This document shows positions 1 through 8,941 of a DNA stretch of 64,000 nt, piece after piece. How positions within the stretch are numbered: the stretch's first letter is position 1; each line of letters opens with the position of its first letter. The notes below the pieces were generated by a model. That model saw nothing but the letters and a program-made list of their open reading frames with translations. It was not told the DNA's origin and made no database searches. The translations under genes and the position numbers were made by a program. Origin of the DNA: Thermodesulfobium sp. 4217-1 (lineage in GTDB: Bacteria; Thermodesulfobiota; Thermodesulfobiia; Thermodesulfobiales; Thermodesulfobiaceae); NCBI RefSeq assembly GCF_039822205.1, contig NZ_JBAGBW010000002.1, positions 62,001 to 126,000 on the forward strand, in the 5' to 3' direction.

Positions 1-275
1 TGTACTTACTTGATGAGCCAACCACAGGACTTCACTTCGATGACATAAAGAAATTGGTTAACGTCTTGCAGAGATTGGTAGACAGAGGAGATTCTGTCAT
101 TGTAGTCGAGCATAATCTTGATGTGGTGTACGCCTCCGATATGGTTATTGATCTGGGTCCTGACGGAGGAGACAAAGGAGGTCAGATAGTCGCTTTTGGG
201 CCTCCTGAAGAAATAATGAAGGCAAAGGATTCTTTTACTGGTCAATATCTAAGAGAGTGGTTTGATAGGTCTTGA
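1..275 (+). CDS. uvrA: UvrABC excinuclease subunit A, C-terminal end (partial)
   Basis: Only the last 90 codons lie in the window; the reading frame enters at base 3. The fragment opens with the Walker B stretch [13 protein letters not shown] of the second ABC ATPase domain. It continues with the switch-histidine motif [10 protein letters not shown] and the UvrA ending in which a [17 protein letters not shown] block precedes the C-terminus. UvrA is the damage-recognition ATPase of nucleotide excision repair and acts with UvrB and UvrC in the cytoplasm. The zinc modules and the first ATPase domain lie upstream of the window. The stop codon overlaps the start of the next gene by 4 bases (TTGA), which suggests translational coupling. 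Confidence 0.95.
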   Translation, partial: YLLDEPTTGLHFDDIKKLVNVLQRLVDRGDSVIVVEHNLDVVYASDMVIDLGPDGGDKGGQIVAFGPPEEIMKAKDSFTGQYLREWFDRS

Positions 276-775
276 CGGGATTTACGCATCTGGTAGGCGG
301 AATCGGTACTGTAATAGCTATATATGTCAATCACCCTGAATGGGTAAAGAGCTATAATGAAATTGGGGTTTTTTGCGGCAGCTCTCTGGGCTCGCTATTG
401 CCAGATATTGATATAACAACTTCAAAGATATCAAGTTTGGTAAAAAATCCTTTTTTTGGAATTTTTTTCTCCCATAGGGGCTTTTGGCATTCTTTATCTG
501 CAATAATAATTGTGGACTTATTGATAACTTTTTTGTTAAGATTTCTTATGAATATAGACTTTAATTTTTTTGTAAGCTTTATAACTTTTTTTACTTTATG
601 TTATGCTCTTCATATACTTTTTGATATGATAGGTAATAAAGGTGTCAAGCTTTTCTATCCTTTTAGCAAGAGAAGCTTTTCATTTCCTTTAACAGGATGG
701 TTCAAGAGCAAGACTCCTTTGGAGTTTTTGATTCTTTTGATATATTTATTAATTGTTTTTGAAGGGTTGAGGTGA
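272..775 (+). CDS. Membrane-bound metal-dependent hydrolase, DUF457/YdjM-like
   Basis: The protein has 167 residues. It starts at TTG, with the start codon overlapping the uvrA stop. The metal-ligand pattern of the YdjM/DUF457 family is visible: an early His in [14 protein letters not shown] near residue 44, SHRGFWHS near residues 67-74, and ALHILFD near 111-117. Hydrophobic stretches at about 75-95, 98-117 and 150-165 suggest three or four membrane segments. The family is assigned as inner-membrane metal-dependent hydrolases. The substrate is unknown, and nothing in the neighbourhood (uvrA upstream, accD downstream) identifies it. Confidence 0.75.
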   Translation: MTGFTHLVGGIGTVIAIYVNHPEWVKSYNEIGVFCGSSLGSLLPDIDITTSKISSLVKNPFFGIFFSHRGFWHSLSAIIIVDLLITFLLRFLMNIDFNFFVSFITFFTLCYALHILFDMIGNKGVKLFYPFSKRSFSFPLTGWFKSKTPLEFLILLIYLLIVFEGLR

Positions 776-779
776 TACA

Positions 780-1595
780 TTGTTAGAAAAATTTTTTAAT
801 GTGAAGAAAAGAGATATACCTGGAGGCCTTTGGACAAAGTGTCCAAATTGTAATAATGCAATATATACGCGTGAATTAAACGATAACCTTAAGGTTTGTC
901 ATCATTGCAATTATCATTTTAGGTTGACAGTGCAAGAGAGAATAGATATTACATTTGACATTTTTAACGAAATGTTTTCTGGGATTTTGCCCGTTGACAG
1001 TCTCAACTTTGTAGACACAATGCCTTATTCTGACAGGCTTAAGGAAGCAAACTCTAAAACGGGAAAGGAAGAGGCTATTTTAGTAGGAGTTGGGACTATA
1101 GCTGATAAACAGATTGCTGCTGGAATAATAGATTTTGACTTTGTAGGCGGCAGTATGGGTTCGGTGGTTGGAGAGAAGATTTTTAGAATTACCAATTACG
1201 CCAGAGAAAACAAATTGCCGCTTATTTTGTTTAGTTCATCTGGCGGTGCAAGAATGCAAGAGGGCATGCTTTCTCTTATGCAGATGGCAAAGACCTCAAT
1301 GGTTGTGGGAAAATATAAGGAGATGGGCGGATTGTATATCTCTGTATTACTTCATCCGACCACAGGGGGCGTTTCTGCAAGCTTCGCAACACTTGGCGAC
1401 ATAATTGTTGCTGAGCCTGGAGCTCTGATAGGGTTTGCTGGTCCGCGAGTTATAGAGCAGACAATAAGACAAAAGCTGCCTCAAGGGTTTCAAAGATCAG
1501 AATATTTATTAGAACACGGGATGATCGATTCTGTGGTTGAAAGAAAGGCGCTTAAAGAAACGTTGAAAAAGTTGGTGACTTGGCATGGCTATTGA
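780..1595 (+). CDS. accD: Acetyl-CoA carboxylase carboxyltransferase subunit beta
   Basis: The protein has 271 residues and starts at TTG, 4 bases after the previous stop, behind GAGGTGA. An N-terminal zinc ribbon is present with Cys21, Cys24, Cys40 and Cys43 (CPNC and CHHC), as in bacterial AccD. The crotonase-fold core has GGSMGSVVGEK and SSSGGARMQEG. With AccA it transfers CO2 from carboxybiotin to acetyl-CoA to make malonyl-CoA for fatty acid synthesis in the cytoplasm. It overlaps accA by 11 bases, so the two carboxyltransferase subunits are probably co-translated. accB and accC are not in the window. Confidence 0.97.
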   Translation: MLEKFFNVKKRDIPGGLWTKCPNCNNAIYTRELNDNLKVCHHCNYHFRLTVQERIDITFDIFNEMFSGILPVDSLNFVDTMPYSDRLKEANSKTGKEEAILVGVGTIADKQIAAGIIDFDFVGGSMGSVVGEKIFRITNYARENKLPLILFSSSGGARMQEGMLSLMQMAKTSMVVGKYKEMGGLYISVLLHPTTGGVSASFATLGDIIVAEPGALIGFAGPRVIEQTIRQKLPQGFQRSEYLLEHGMIDSVVERKALKETLKKLVTWHGY

Positions 1596-2556
1596 TAAAA
1601 AAGAACAATATATTGATTTTGAAAAACCAATAGTAGAACTTTATAACAAGATTGAAGAACTTAAAAGAGCTTCAGCCGAAACGGGAGAGGATATGAATGG
1701 GGAGATAGAGGCTCTTCAGCAAAGAGTTGAAAATCTATATAGGGTTACAATGAAGGATCTTACGCCCTATCAAAGGCTTCAGATAGCAAGGCACCCAAAG
1801 AGACCCACTACTATGGATTTGATATCAGGGGTTTTTGAGGATTGGTTTGAGATGAAGGGTGACAGGCTTTATAGGGATGATCCTGCAATCATAGGTGGAA
1901 TAGCTAAACTTTCAGGCGTCAGTGTGGTTGTGTTAGGGCACCAGAAGGGTAACGATACAAAGAGCAATGTATACAGGAACTTTGGTATGCCTTACCCAGA
2001 GGGATATAGAAAGGCTATGAGGTTAATGAGACATGCACAAAAATTTAATTTGCCTCTGATTACCTTTATAGATACGCCAGGTGCATATCCTGGTATTGAG
2101 GCCGAAGAGAGGGGACAGTCCAATGCGATTGCTGAGTCTATATGTCTAATGAGCTCATTATCGACTCCTTCATTGGCAATTGTTATTGGAGAAGGAGGTT
2201 CTGGCGGAGCTCTTGCGATTTCTGTAGCTGACAGGATTGCAATGTTTGAGAACTCTGTCTATTCTGTAATCTCTCCTGAGGGGTGTGCGTCTATACTATT
2301 TCGAGATGCAAAATTTGCAAACGAAGCTGCGTGCGCACTTAAGATGACATCTTATGATCTGTTGGGCCTTGGTATAATCGATGAGATTATCGAGGAACCG
2401 CTTGGCGGAGCCCATAGGGATATGGATCTTACAATTCTAAAAGTAAAAGAGTGTATACAGAGAAATATCAAAAATTTAACTAGTCTTAGCGAAGAGGAAA
2501 GAAAGATCGCTAAATGGAAAAAATATGCTAGTATGGGAAAATATTCTACAAAATAG
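1585..2556 (+). CDS. accA: Acetyl-CoA carboxylase carboxyltransferase subunit alpha
   Basis: The protein has 323 residues, normal for AccA (about 315-325). The N-terminal helical part (FEKPIVELYNKIEELK) is followed by the crotonase-type core with TFIDTPGAYPGIEAEERGQ and the glycine-rich oxyanion region GEGGSGGALA near residue 202. It forms the carboxyltransferase heterotetramer with AccD and binds carboxybiotin. The ATG start lies inside the accD 3' end. No terminator is apparent in the 17 bases before the convergent exporter gene. Confidence 0.97.
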   Translation: MAIDKKEQYIDFEKPIVELYNKIEELKRASAETGEDMNGEIEALQQRVENLYRVTMKDLTPYQRLQIARHPKRPTTMDLISGVFEDWFEMKGDRLYRDDPAIIGGIAKLSGVSVVVLGHQKGNDTKSNVYRNFGMPYPEGYRKAMRLMRHAQKFNLPLITFIDTPGAYPGIEAEERGQSNAIAESICLMSSLSTPSLAIVIGEGGSGGALAISVADRIAMFENSVYSVISPEGCASILFRDAKFANEAACALKMTSYDLLGLGIIDEIIEEPLGGAHRDMDLTILKVKECIQRNIKNLTSLSEEERKIAKWKKYASMGKYSTK

Positions 2557-2573
2557 TTAATTTAAGTTTAATT

Positions 2574-3338
2574 TTAAGAATATGGGGTAGTTAGCTCTTT
2601 ATTTTTTAATATCCAGATTATGGAAAAGGTTAGAAAGGTGAGCCAGATAACTTCTGCAATGAAGTATTCTGGCATTTGTGGCCTTCCTAAAGAAGCAGCT
2701 CTTAGGCCGTTCGAACAGGGAGTGATGGGGAGAAGATTTATGATCTGGCTTATAGGATAAGGCAAGAGGCTGGTATTGAAAAATGTGCCTCCCAGAAATG
2801 CCATTGGCGTAATAAAAAATGAATTAAGTCGATTCATTGTTTCATGGGAGGTGGCTATAAGTCCTGCTACAACTCCAAGCGATGAAAAGATAAGCAGACA
2901 AAAGATTAAGTGAACTATAAATACGACATTCCACAAAAATGGGTTCGCACCATAGAAGAAAGAGACAAATATGAGCGAGGTGCAAGCTAGTACTCCTCTA
3001 ATCAAGCCCGTGGTTATCTTTGCAATAGCGATGCTTGAAGTTCTTATCGGGGCTATTAATAGCTCTTCAAAGGTTTTGGTATATATCCTTGAGATTGTTA
3101 TAGATGGGCCAGAGCCATTAAACGCAGATGTCATTGCTGTGAGTGAGAGGATGCCCGGGAGAACGAAGTTTAGATATGAGCCTTCTGGTATATGAATTTG
3201 CGAGCCCAAACCCCAGCCAAAAGCTGTAAGATATAAAATTGGTCCCATAAGATTGGAACCAATAAGAATTATAAGCCTTCTTTTCAATACTATTAAGTCT
3301 CTCAATACTATGGGAAACACTTCTCTAAAGAGTTGCAA
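2574..3338 (-). CDS. ABC-2 type transporter permease
   Basis: The protein has 254 residues and about six membrane helices. It has the ABC-2 architecture seen in daunorubicin/DrrB-type and NodJ-type exporters, including a loop ending in FFNTSLLPYPISQIINLLPITP. The start is TTG at 3336-3338 behind GGAGGTAA, which lies within the last codons of the ATPase gene, so the two genes overlap by 31 bases and are certainly one unit. Together they should form a half-exporter pair that assembles as two permeases and two ATPases. The substrate (drug, lipid or polysaccharide) cannot be told from sequence. Confidence 0.85.
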   Translation of the reverse strand: MQLFREVFPIVLRDLIVLKRRLIILIGSNLMGPILYLTAFGWGLGSQIHIPEGSYLNFVLPGILSLTAMTSAFNGSGPSITISRIYTKTFEELLIAPIRTSSIAIAKITTGLIRGVLACTSLIFVSFFYGANPFLWNVVFIVHLIFCLLIFSSLGVVAGLIATSHETMNRLNSFFITPMAFLGGTFFNTSLLPYPISQIINLLPITPCSNGLRAASLGRPQMPEYFIAEVIWLTFLTFSIIWILKNKELTTPYS

Positions 3339-4198
3339 GATTGTTTACCTCCGTTTCCAGTCATCGTGATAAAAACATCTTCAAGGTTTGTTTCTCTAAT
3401 TAGTATAGATTCTAAATAGCTAAGATTTGCACTAAATGTTTTTGCCTCTTTGTTCGAATTGAAAAATTTATAAATTGTTTTGCCGTGTTCTTGATATTCC
3501 AAAGTTATCTTTCCCAATTTGCTTATCAGAGAATATGGCGTTTCTTCAATTATTTTTTTGCCCTTGTCGATTATTAGAACGAGATCTGATAACATTTGGG
3601 CTTCTTCAATATAGTGCGTGGTTAGAATAATAGTCTTGCCCGAAGATCTGAGCTGTTTTATGCTATCCCAAATAGATCTCCTACTAATAGTATCGAGCCC
3701 GACAGTTGGTTCATCTAAAAATAAAATTTTTGGGTTGTGCAAGAGGGCCCTGATAATAGTGAGTTTTCTTCTTTCGCCTCCAGAGAGTTTGTTTGCGAAC
3801 CTATTTTTCTTATCTATCATATCTGTTGCTGTCAAGAGCTGGGTAGCTCTTTCCTCAAATATAGATTTTTTCATCCTGTGTAGCATTGCGTGGATTAAAA
3901 GATTCTCCCATACTGTAAGTTCTGAATCAACGTTTGTGTGCTGTTGGACTACGCCAATGATATTTTTTATCTCTTGTGGTTTCTTGTCTAAGTCCATATC
4001 AAAGAAGTATATTTTTCCTCGATCCTTTTTTAAAAGGGTGTTTAATATCCTTATGGTTGTGGTTTTACCAGCACCGTTTGGTCCTAGGAGGCAGAAAACC
4101 TGTCCCTCTTCGACTTCAAATGATAAGTTGTCTACAGCAATTGCACCTGAATTTGATCCGTATGACTTTGTTAATTCTATGACCCTTATGGCTTTCAC
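3308..4198 (-). CDS. ABC transporter ATP-binding protein (DrrA/CcmA type)
   Basis: The protein has 296 residues and starts at GTG behind AAGGGGAA. Walker A GPNGAGKT is at residues 39-46, the signature LSGGE at 138-142 (followed by RRKL), and Walker B ILFLDEPTVGLD starts near 158. The LSGGERRKL form and the roughly 80-residue C-terminal extension are typical of drug and lipid exporters of the DrrA/CcmA class. It energises the permease encoded immediately downstream. Confidence 0.9.
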   Translation of the reverse strand: MKAIRVIELTKSYGSNSGAIAVDNLSFEVEEGQVFCLLGPNGAGKTTTIRILNTLLKKDRGKIYFFDMDLDKKPQEIKNIIGVVQQHTNVDSELTVWENLLIHAMLHRMKKSIFEERATQLLTATDMIDKKNRFANKLSGGERRKLTIIRALLHNPKILFLDEPTVGLDTISRRSIWDSIKQLRSSGKTIILTTHYIEEAQMLSDLVLIIDKGKKIIEETPYSLISKLGKITLEYQEHGKTIYKFFNSNKEAKTFSANLSYLESILIRETNLEDVFITMTGNGGKQSCNSLEKCFP

Positions 4199-4244
4199 AA
4201 TTTCCCCTTAAAGAAGTCAGCCAAAGAACTTGTGTTGTATATTA

Positions 4245-5270
4245 TCAAGGCTCTGAATGATTTTTTTGCCAATATTCATAAAGCGATTTAGAGATAGCAG
4301 TTAGCGGGATAGCTAAAAGCATCCCCGGAATAGAACCGAGTGCTGCTGCGATTGTTAAGACAATTATTACAAGAGAAGGAGGCACGTCTATACTTTTGCT
4401 CATTATGTTCGGCGCTATTATTACTCCCTCCAACTGATGGAGTATTATATAAAATATAAACACTCCGAAAGCTTTTATGGGTGAAATTGCAATAGAAATT
4501 ATAAGGGCTGGAACTGCCGCAAGCATTGGTCCAAGATATGGGATGAACTCTAATATGGCTGCTAAAACTCCGAGGAGGAGAAAGTATTCAATTCCTAAGA
4601 AAAACAATCCAAGTCCTGTCAAGACGCCAATAGTAATAGATAATATTAACTGTCCTTTTACGTAAGCCCTGATTCCGTGAGTAAGGCAAGAGCCTATTTC
4701 TGTTATTAGAACTTTTTTACTTTTGGGAAATATCTCTAAAATACCATTTGTAAGAACTGGCAGGTCCTTCATAAAAAAAAGAGTTAAAATTGGAAATATC
4801 AGCCATGAGATAGCCTTATTTATCAAATCAAAAGTTGATGCGCCTAACACGTTTAATAAATTGCCCAGCCATTCCTGAAAGTGTTCGTGCAGCTTTTGGA
4901 TAATTAAATTTAACCATATATAGTGTCCTGGGTTTATTTGCAAATTTTTTAGAAAGTTTTGAAAAAATTCATCAAAGTTTTTAAGATATTTTGGAAATGA
5001 AATGACCAACTTTTGCGTTTCGAAATTTAAAATGGGGGCAATAAGCAAGTATATTATAACCATAATCAGTATTACTGAAAAAAATACTATTAACGATCCA
5101 AAAAATCTTGGCACCCTCTTTTTCTCAAGCAGATCTACGGGCGGTGATAATACTATGGCGAATATAAGGGCAAGCAACACCTGGATAATAAAGTCTTTAA
5201 ATACAAATAAGAAAATGGTGAGGGCTATTAATATATAGATTGGCAAAAAATTTAGGAAAGATTTACTCAT
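4245..5270 (-). CDS. AI-2E family transporter (PerM/UPF0118)
   Basis: The protein has 341 residues with about eight predicted membrane segments in the AI-2E family arrangement. There are two N-terminal helices, a soluble stretch at about 65-140, then a hydrophobic C-terminal half with GIEYFLLLGVLAAILEFIPYLGP and PLTAISKSLYEYW. Known members export diverse small molecules or act as Na+/H+ antiporters, so the substrate is uncertain. The ATG start has only a weak upstream ribosome binding site. It stands alone between the ABC exporter and the K+ channel gene, all on the minus strand. Confidence 0.85.
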   Translation of the reverse strand: MSKSFLNFLPIYILIALTIFLFVFKDFIIQVLLALIFAIVLSPPVDLLEKKRVPRFFGSLIVFFSVILIMVIIYLLIAPILNFETQKLVISFPKYLKNFDEFFQNFLKNLQINPGHYIWLNLIIQKLHEHFQEWLGNLLNVLGASTFDLINKAISWLIFPILTLFFMKDLPVLTNGILEIFPKSKKVLITEIGSCLTHGIRAYVKGQLILSITIGVLTGLGLFFLGIEYFLLLGVLAAILEFIPYLGPMLAAVPALIISIAISPIKAFGVFIFYIILHQLEGVIIAPNIMSKSIDVPPSLVIIVLTIAAALGSIPGMLLAIPLTAISKSLYEYWQKNHSEP

Positions 5271-5323
5271 AACAGCGATCTTTTAATATTTCAACATTTA
5301 TAGTCTTTAGATTTTTATAATAT

Positions 5324-6340
5324 TTATTTGTTGTTTTCAAATACAAGTTTGTTAACTCTTTCTATATCGGATTTTGATCCAATTATGATTATTTTATCAG
5401 ACTCTTTCAAGGTAAACTCTTCGTTGTGAGGACATTTGTTATATTTTTCGATACAAAAAGTTAAAGGTATTAATGATGGCACATCTAAAAATAATCTTAA
5501 CTCTTCCCATGAAGCAAAGGTTTTACCATCAAGCATAGAGTTTGGCTTAACAGCTAACTCTTCCATAAATATATCAATGTTTTCATCTCTCAAAATATCA
5601 AGAAATTCAACGACTCCAGGGTTTAAGATAAAGTTTACTATTCTTCTTGCACCAAAAGTATGAGGGGATATGACTTCATCCGCTCCAGCAAGGTGCAGCT
5701 TCGATATCCATTCTGCATTGCTGGCTCTGCTGATAACCGATATTTTTGGATTTAATTTTTTCGCAGAAAGGCTTATAAATCCATTGTCTGATTCTGACGA
5801 AGTAACGGCTATTATTGATTTTGCTTCCTTAACTTCTGCTTTCATCAGTATTTCGTCATTTGTAGCATTTCCCTCAATGGTGAGAAATCCATCTTTCTTT
5901 GCAAGTTCACAAGCTTGCGAGTTGCTCTCTATTACAACTATATCTTTTTTGTTCTTTCTCAACTCTTTTGCAACTACAGAACCCATTCTGCCAAAGCCAC
6001 ATACTATGATGTGCCCTTTTAAACTTTTTAATTTATTCTCCATTTTTATAGTCTCCCTCTCTTCGGGATATGTTCCAATTAAATAATCTATTATTCGAGA
6101 AATTGCAAAAGCAAATATTCCAAAGCTTGATAGTATTAACATTATGCTAAATAACATGCCCACATTGTCAAGAGGCCTTACCTCTTCGTAGCCAACCGTA
6201 GTTATGGTTATTACGGTCATAAAAAGAGCTTGTATGGGATCGTAGTGCTCCAAAAACATATAACCGAATGTTCCAAATAGCAAAATAAAAAATACGAGAG
6301 AAATTTCGCGTTTAATATGACCTAAAATTAATTTAATCAT
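5324..6340 (-). CDS. Two-TM potassium channel with RCK (TrkA-N) regulatory domain
   Basis: The protein has 338 residues. Two membrane helices (about 13-31 and 62-84) flank a pore loop whose filter reads TVGYEE at residues 48-53. A Rossmann-type RCK domain begins with GFGRMG at 115-120, and a TrkA-C-like region lies at about 250-338. The order matches MthK/GsuK-type ligand-gated K+ channels, which act in the inner membrane. The filter is unusual because the last glycine of TVGYG is replaced by Glu; related bacterial channels with a non-glycine residue here are known to me. The ATG start lacks a strong ribosome binding site. Confidence 0.88.
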   Translation of the reverse strand: MIKLILGHIKREISLVFFILLFGTFGYMFLEHYDPIQALFMTVITITTVGYEEVRPLDNVGMLFSIMLILSSFGIFAFAISRIIDYLIGTYPEERETIKMENKLKSLKGHIIVCGFGRMGSVVAKELRKNKKDIVVIESNSQACELAKKDGFLTIEGNATNDEILMKAEVKEAKSIIAVTSSESDNGFISLSAKKLNPKISVISRASNAEWISKLHLAGADEVISPHTFGARRIVNFILNPGVVEFLDILRDENIDIFMEELAVKPNSMLDGKTFASWEELRLFLDVPSLIPLTFCIEKYNKCPHNEEFTLKESDKIIIIGSKSDIERVNKLVFENNK

Positions 6341-6502
6341 TGTTTAAAGTTAAGCATTTCAATTTTAGTGAAAAGCAAAATATAAAACAATTTTCATTTA
6401 GAAATGCTGCGAAGGGCATAATAAAATATATCGCTTTATCATAATTACTTCCGTATGTTTTTAGCATATATTTTTGTTTCTACCCTTCACAGCAAGATTG
6501 AT
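6341..6502. other. Intergenic region with interrupted inverted repeat, 3' of lon
   Basis: This 162-base AT-rich stretch lies between the lon stop codon and the K+ channel start, both on the minus strand. It contains an 11-base inverted repeat with one mismatch, GCTGCGAAGGG at 6406-6416 and CCCTTCACAGC at 6483-6493, separated by about 66 bases. No T-run follows on either side, so it is not a typical terminator. No coding potential is seen. Confidence 0.4.
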
Positions 6503-8866
6503 TTAATTGTCTAAGAGAGTAGCCTTAAAGGCTTCTTGAACTTCTTTGATATATATTATTTCAAGGCTTTTCAGTACATTTTTCGGTATATCTATAATAT
6601 CTTTTTTATTTTTTTCTGGTATCAGCACTGTTTTTATGCCCGCTCTGTGTGCAGCAAGAAGCTTTTCCCTAACTCCTCCGATTGGCAGAACCTGACCTCT
6701 TAGAGTAATCTCACCTGTCATAGCGACGTTTTTGTTCGCTTTTTTCCCAGATAAAGCTGAAACCATTGAAGTGGCAATTGCTACTCCTGCAGAAGGACCA
6801 TCCTTTGGAATGGCTCCTTCAGGCACGTGGATATGCATATCATTTTTGCTTAGAAGCTCGTCAGAAATATTTAATGAGTTTGCGTTTGACTTAATATAGC
6901 TTAGTGCTGCGTGAGCAGATTCCTTCATAACGTCACCCAACTGTCCAGTTAATGTCAGCTGCCCCTTGCCAGGATAGATTGAGGTCTCTATAAACAATAT
7001 ATCTCCGCCGCTGGGCGTCCATGCAAGGCCCGTTACAACGCCTACTCTATCTATTTCGTCTGCCATCCCATAGCTATATTGTGCTACTCCTAAATACTTT
7101 TCCAGGTTTCTAACTGTGAAGGTTAAGCTCGATGTTTTATCTGTCGCAATTAACTTTGCTGCTTTTCTGCACAAAGATGCAATATTTCTCTCTAAGTTCC
7201 TAACACCTGCTTCATGCGTGTATTCACGAATAATCTTTGTTATTACGTCCTTGTTAATCTTAACCTTTTCTTTGCTTAGACCATGAAATTTCAATTGTTT
7301 TGGTAAAAGATGCCTTAGGGCTATTTCTACCTTTTCGTCTTCTGTGTACCCTGGGATCTCTATAATTTCCATTCTATCCCTCAAAGGAGCTGGAATTGGA
7401 TCCATCAGGTTTGCAGTGGTTATGAACATTACATTGGAGAGGTCAAAGGGCACTTCTAAATAGTGATCGGTGAATGAGTGGTTCTGTTCTGGATCTAATA
7501 CCTCAAGCAGGGCACTGGTCGGATCACCTCTGAAATCTGTGCCGACTTTGTCTATTTCGTCCATCATAAACACAGGGTTATTCGTCTGTACCTGGGAGAT
7601 GCTCTGGATGATTCTGCCAGGAAGAGCGCCAACATAAGTTTTTCTGTGGCCTCTTATTTCTGCTTCATCTCTCATCCCGCCAAGCGCTATTCTAATGAAT
7701 TTTCTGTTTAACGCAGCAGCAATAGATTTGCCAAGAGAAGTTTTGCCTACTCCTGGAGGACCGACAAAACAAAGAATAGGCCCTTTTAAGCTCTTTGTTA
7801 GCTTCCTTACAGCTAAAAACTCTATAATTCTTTCCTTTACCTTCTTAAGTCCGTAGTGTTCTTTTTCTAATATTTTCTCAGCCTTTAATATATCAAGGTT
7901 GTCTTTTGAATTTTTTGACCATGGAAGGTTTACAATCCAATCAAGATAAGTTCTTATTACAGGAACTTCCGCCGAGGAGGATGGCATTTTCTCAAGCCTG
8001 GAAATCTCTTTGTATATCTTTTTCTCCACATCTGGCGGCATCTTCGCTTCTTGAATCTTGTTTTTCAGGTCGTCCAATTCTATTTGCTTTTCTTCTGCTT
8101 CGCCAAGCTCTTTTTGGATTGCTTTAATTTGCTCCCTAAGATAAAACTCTTTTTGATGCTTTTCCATTTCTTGATTTATCTGATTTTTTATTCTTGATTC
8201 TACCTCTAAAATAGATATTTCTTTTTGAACATAATTTAGCAATCTATTTAATTTCTCTTTTAAATCTGTGGTCTCGAGTATGAGCTGTCTTTCTTCAGTA
8301 TTGTTTATCAAGTGTGTAGCTACATATTCTGACAATCTTGAGGGTTCGGTGATATTATAAATAGCCACTACAGCATCAGATGGAATATTTTTTCCCAATT
8401 TTGTAGCTTCTTCGAACTTGTTTACAAGAATTCTTACCATTGCTTCAATTTCTGGATCCTTTGTTTCTTCTTCTTTAATTTTTTCAAATTCGACAATGAA
8501 AAATGGATCCGTCTGTTTGTATGACAAGATCTTGGCTCTATCAGTCCCTTGTACAACTATACGCGCGTGACCGTCCGGCAACTTTAATATTTGTAATACA
8601 TTTGCTATAACGCCTATCTGGTATAGCCCATCGATATCAGCCTCTTCATCTGGCTTCTTTTGCGATACAACTATAATATGTTTTTCGTACTTGAGCATTG
8701 CCTCTTCTAAGGCCTTAAGCGATTTATCTCTGCCTATGAAAAGAGGCACTACCATATGAGGGAAAATCACAGTATCCTTTAATGGTATAAGGGGCAATTC
8801 ATTTGAAAGCTGTTCTTTTGTTTCATCTATATTTTCATTTATATTTTCATTTATGTCTTTATCCAT
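6503..8866 (-). CDS. lon: ATP-dependent endopeptidase Lon
   Basis: The protein has 787 residues, the usual LonA length. The substrate-binding N domain opens with ELPLIPLKDTVIFPHMVVPLF, a coiled-coil region covers roughly 190-270, and an AAA+ module has Walker A GPPGVGKT at 369-376. The S16 protease domain has Ser692 in PKDGPSAG and a Lys about 43 residues later in GGVREKLLAA, forming the Ser-Lys dyad. It degrades misfolded and regulatory proteins in the cytoplasm. The extreme N-terminus carries a short in-frame repeat (INEN INEN IDE) ahead of the conserved domain. A sigma-A-like promoter lies just upstream. Confidence 0.98.
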   Translation of the reverse strand: MDKDINENINENIDETKEQLSNELPLIPLKDTVIFPHMVVPLFIGRDKSLKALEEAMLKYEKHIIVVSQKKPDEEADIDGLYQIGVIANVLQILKLPDGHARIVVQGTDRAKILSYKQTDPFFIVEFEKIKEEETKDPEIEAMVRILVNKFEEATKLGKNIPSDAVVAIYNITEPSRLSEYVATHLINNTEERQLILETTDLKEKLNRLLNYVQKEISILEVESRIKNQINQEMEKHQKEFYLREQIKAIQKELGEAEEKQIELDDLKNKIQEAKMPPDVEKKIYKEISRLEKMPSSSAEVPVIRTYLDWIVNLPWSKNSKDNLDILKAEKILEKEHYGLKKVKERIIEFLAVRKLTKSLKGPILCFVGPPGVGKTSLGKSIAAALNRKFIRIALGGMRDEAEIRGHRKTYVGALPGRIIQSISQVQTNNPVFMMDEIDKVGTDFRGDPTSALLEVLDPEQNHSFTDHYLEVPFDLSNVMFITTANLMDPIPAPLRDRMEIIEIPGYTEDEKVEIALRHLLPKQLKFHGLSKEKVKINKDVITKIIREYTHEAGVRNLERNIASLCRKAAKLIATDKTSSLTFTVRNLEKYLGVAQYSYGMADEIDRVGVVTGLAWTPSGGDILFIETSIYPGKGQLTLTGQLGDVMKESAHAALSYIKSNANSLNISDELLSKNDMHIHVPEGAIPKDGPSAGVAIATSMVSALSGKKANKNVAMTGEITLRGQVLPIGGVREKLLAAHRAGIKTVLIPEKNKKDIIDIPKNVLKSLEIIYIKEVQEAFKATLLDN

Positions 8867-8912
8867 ATTGATTCCTCTCTTTCGATTTATATTCGCTAAT
8901 GTATCTCTAAAG

Positions 8913-8941
8913 ATTATATAACAATTTCTTAATTAATCTAA
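8913..8941 (-). promoter_or_regulatory. Putative sigma-A promoter for lon
   Basis: On the minus strand TTAGAT (8936-8941) and TATAAT (8913-8918) are separated by 17 bases, giving a start near 8906 and a leader of about 40 bases before the lon ATG. The -35 box overlaps the stop codon of the upstream zinc-ribbon gene. The -10 is perfect and the -35 partial. No CIRCE or CtsR-like direct repeat was seen. Confidence 0.4.

Noticed and set aside
3618-4211. 197-residue plus-strand frame
   Set aside because: It is entirely opposite the ABC ATPase gene, whose motifs are complete.
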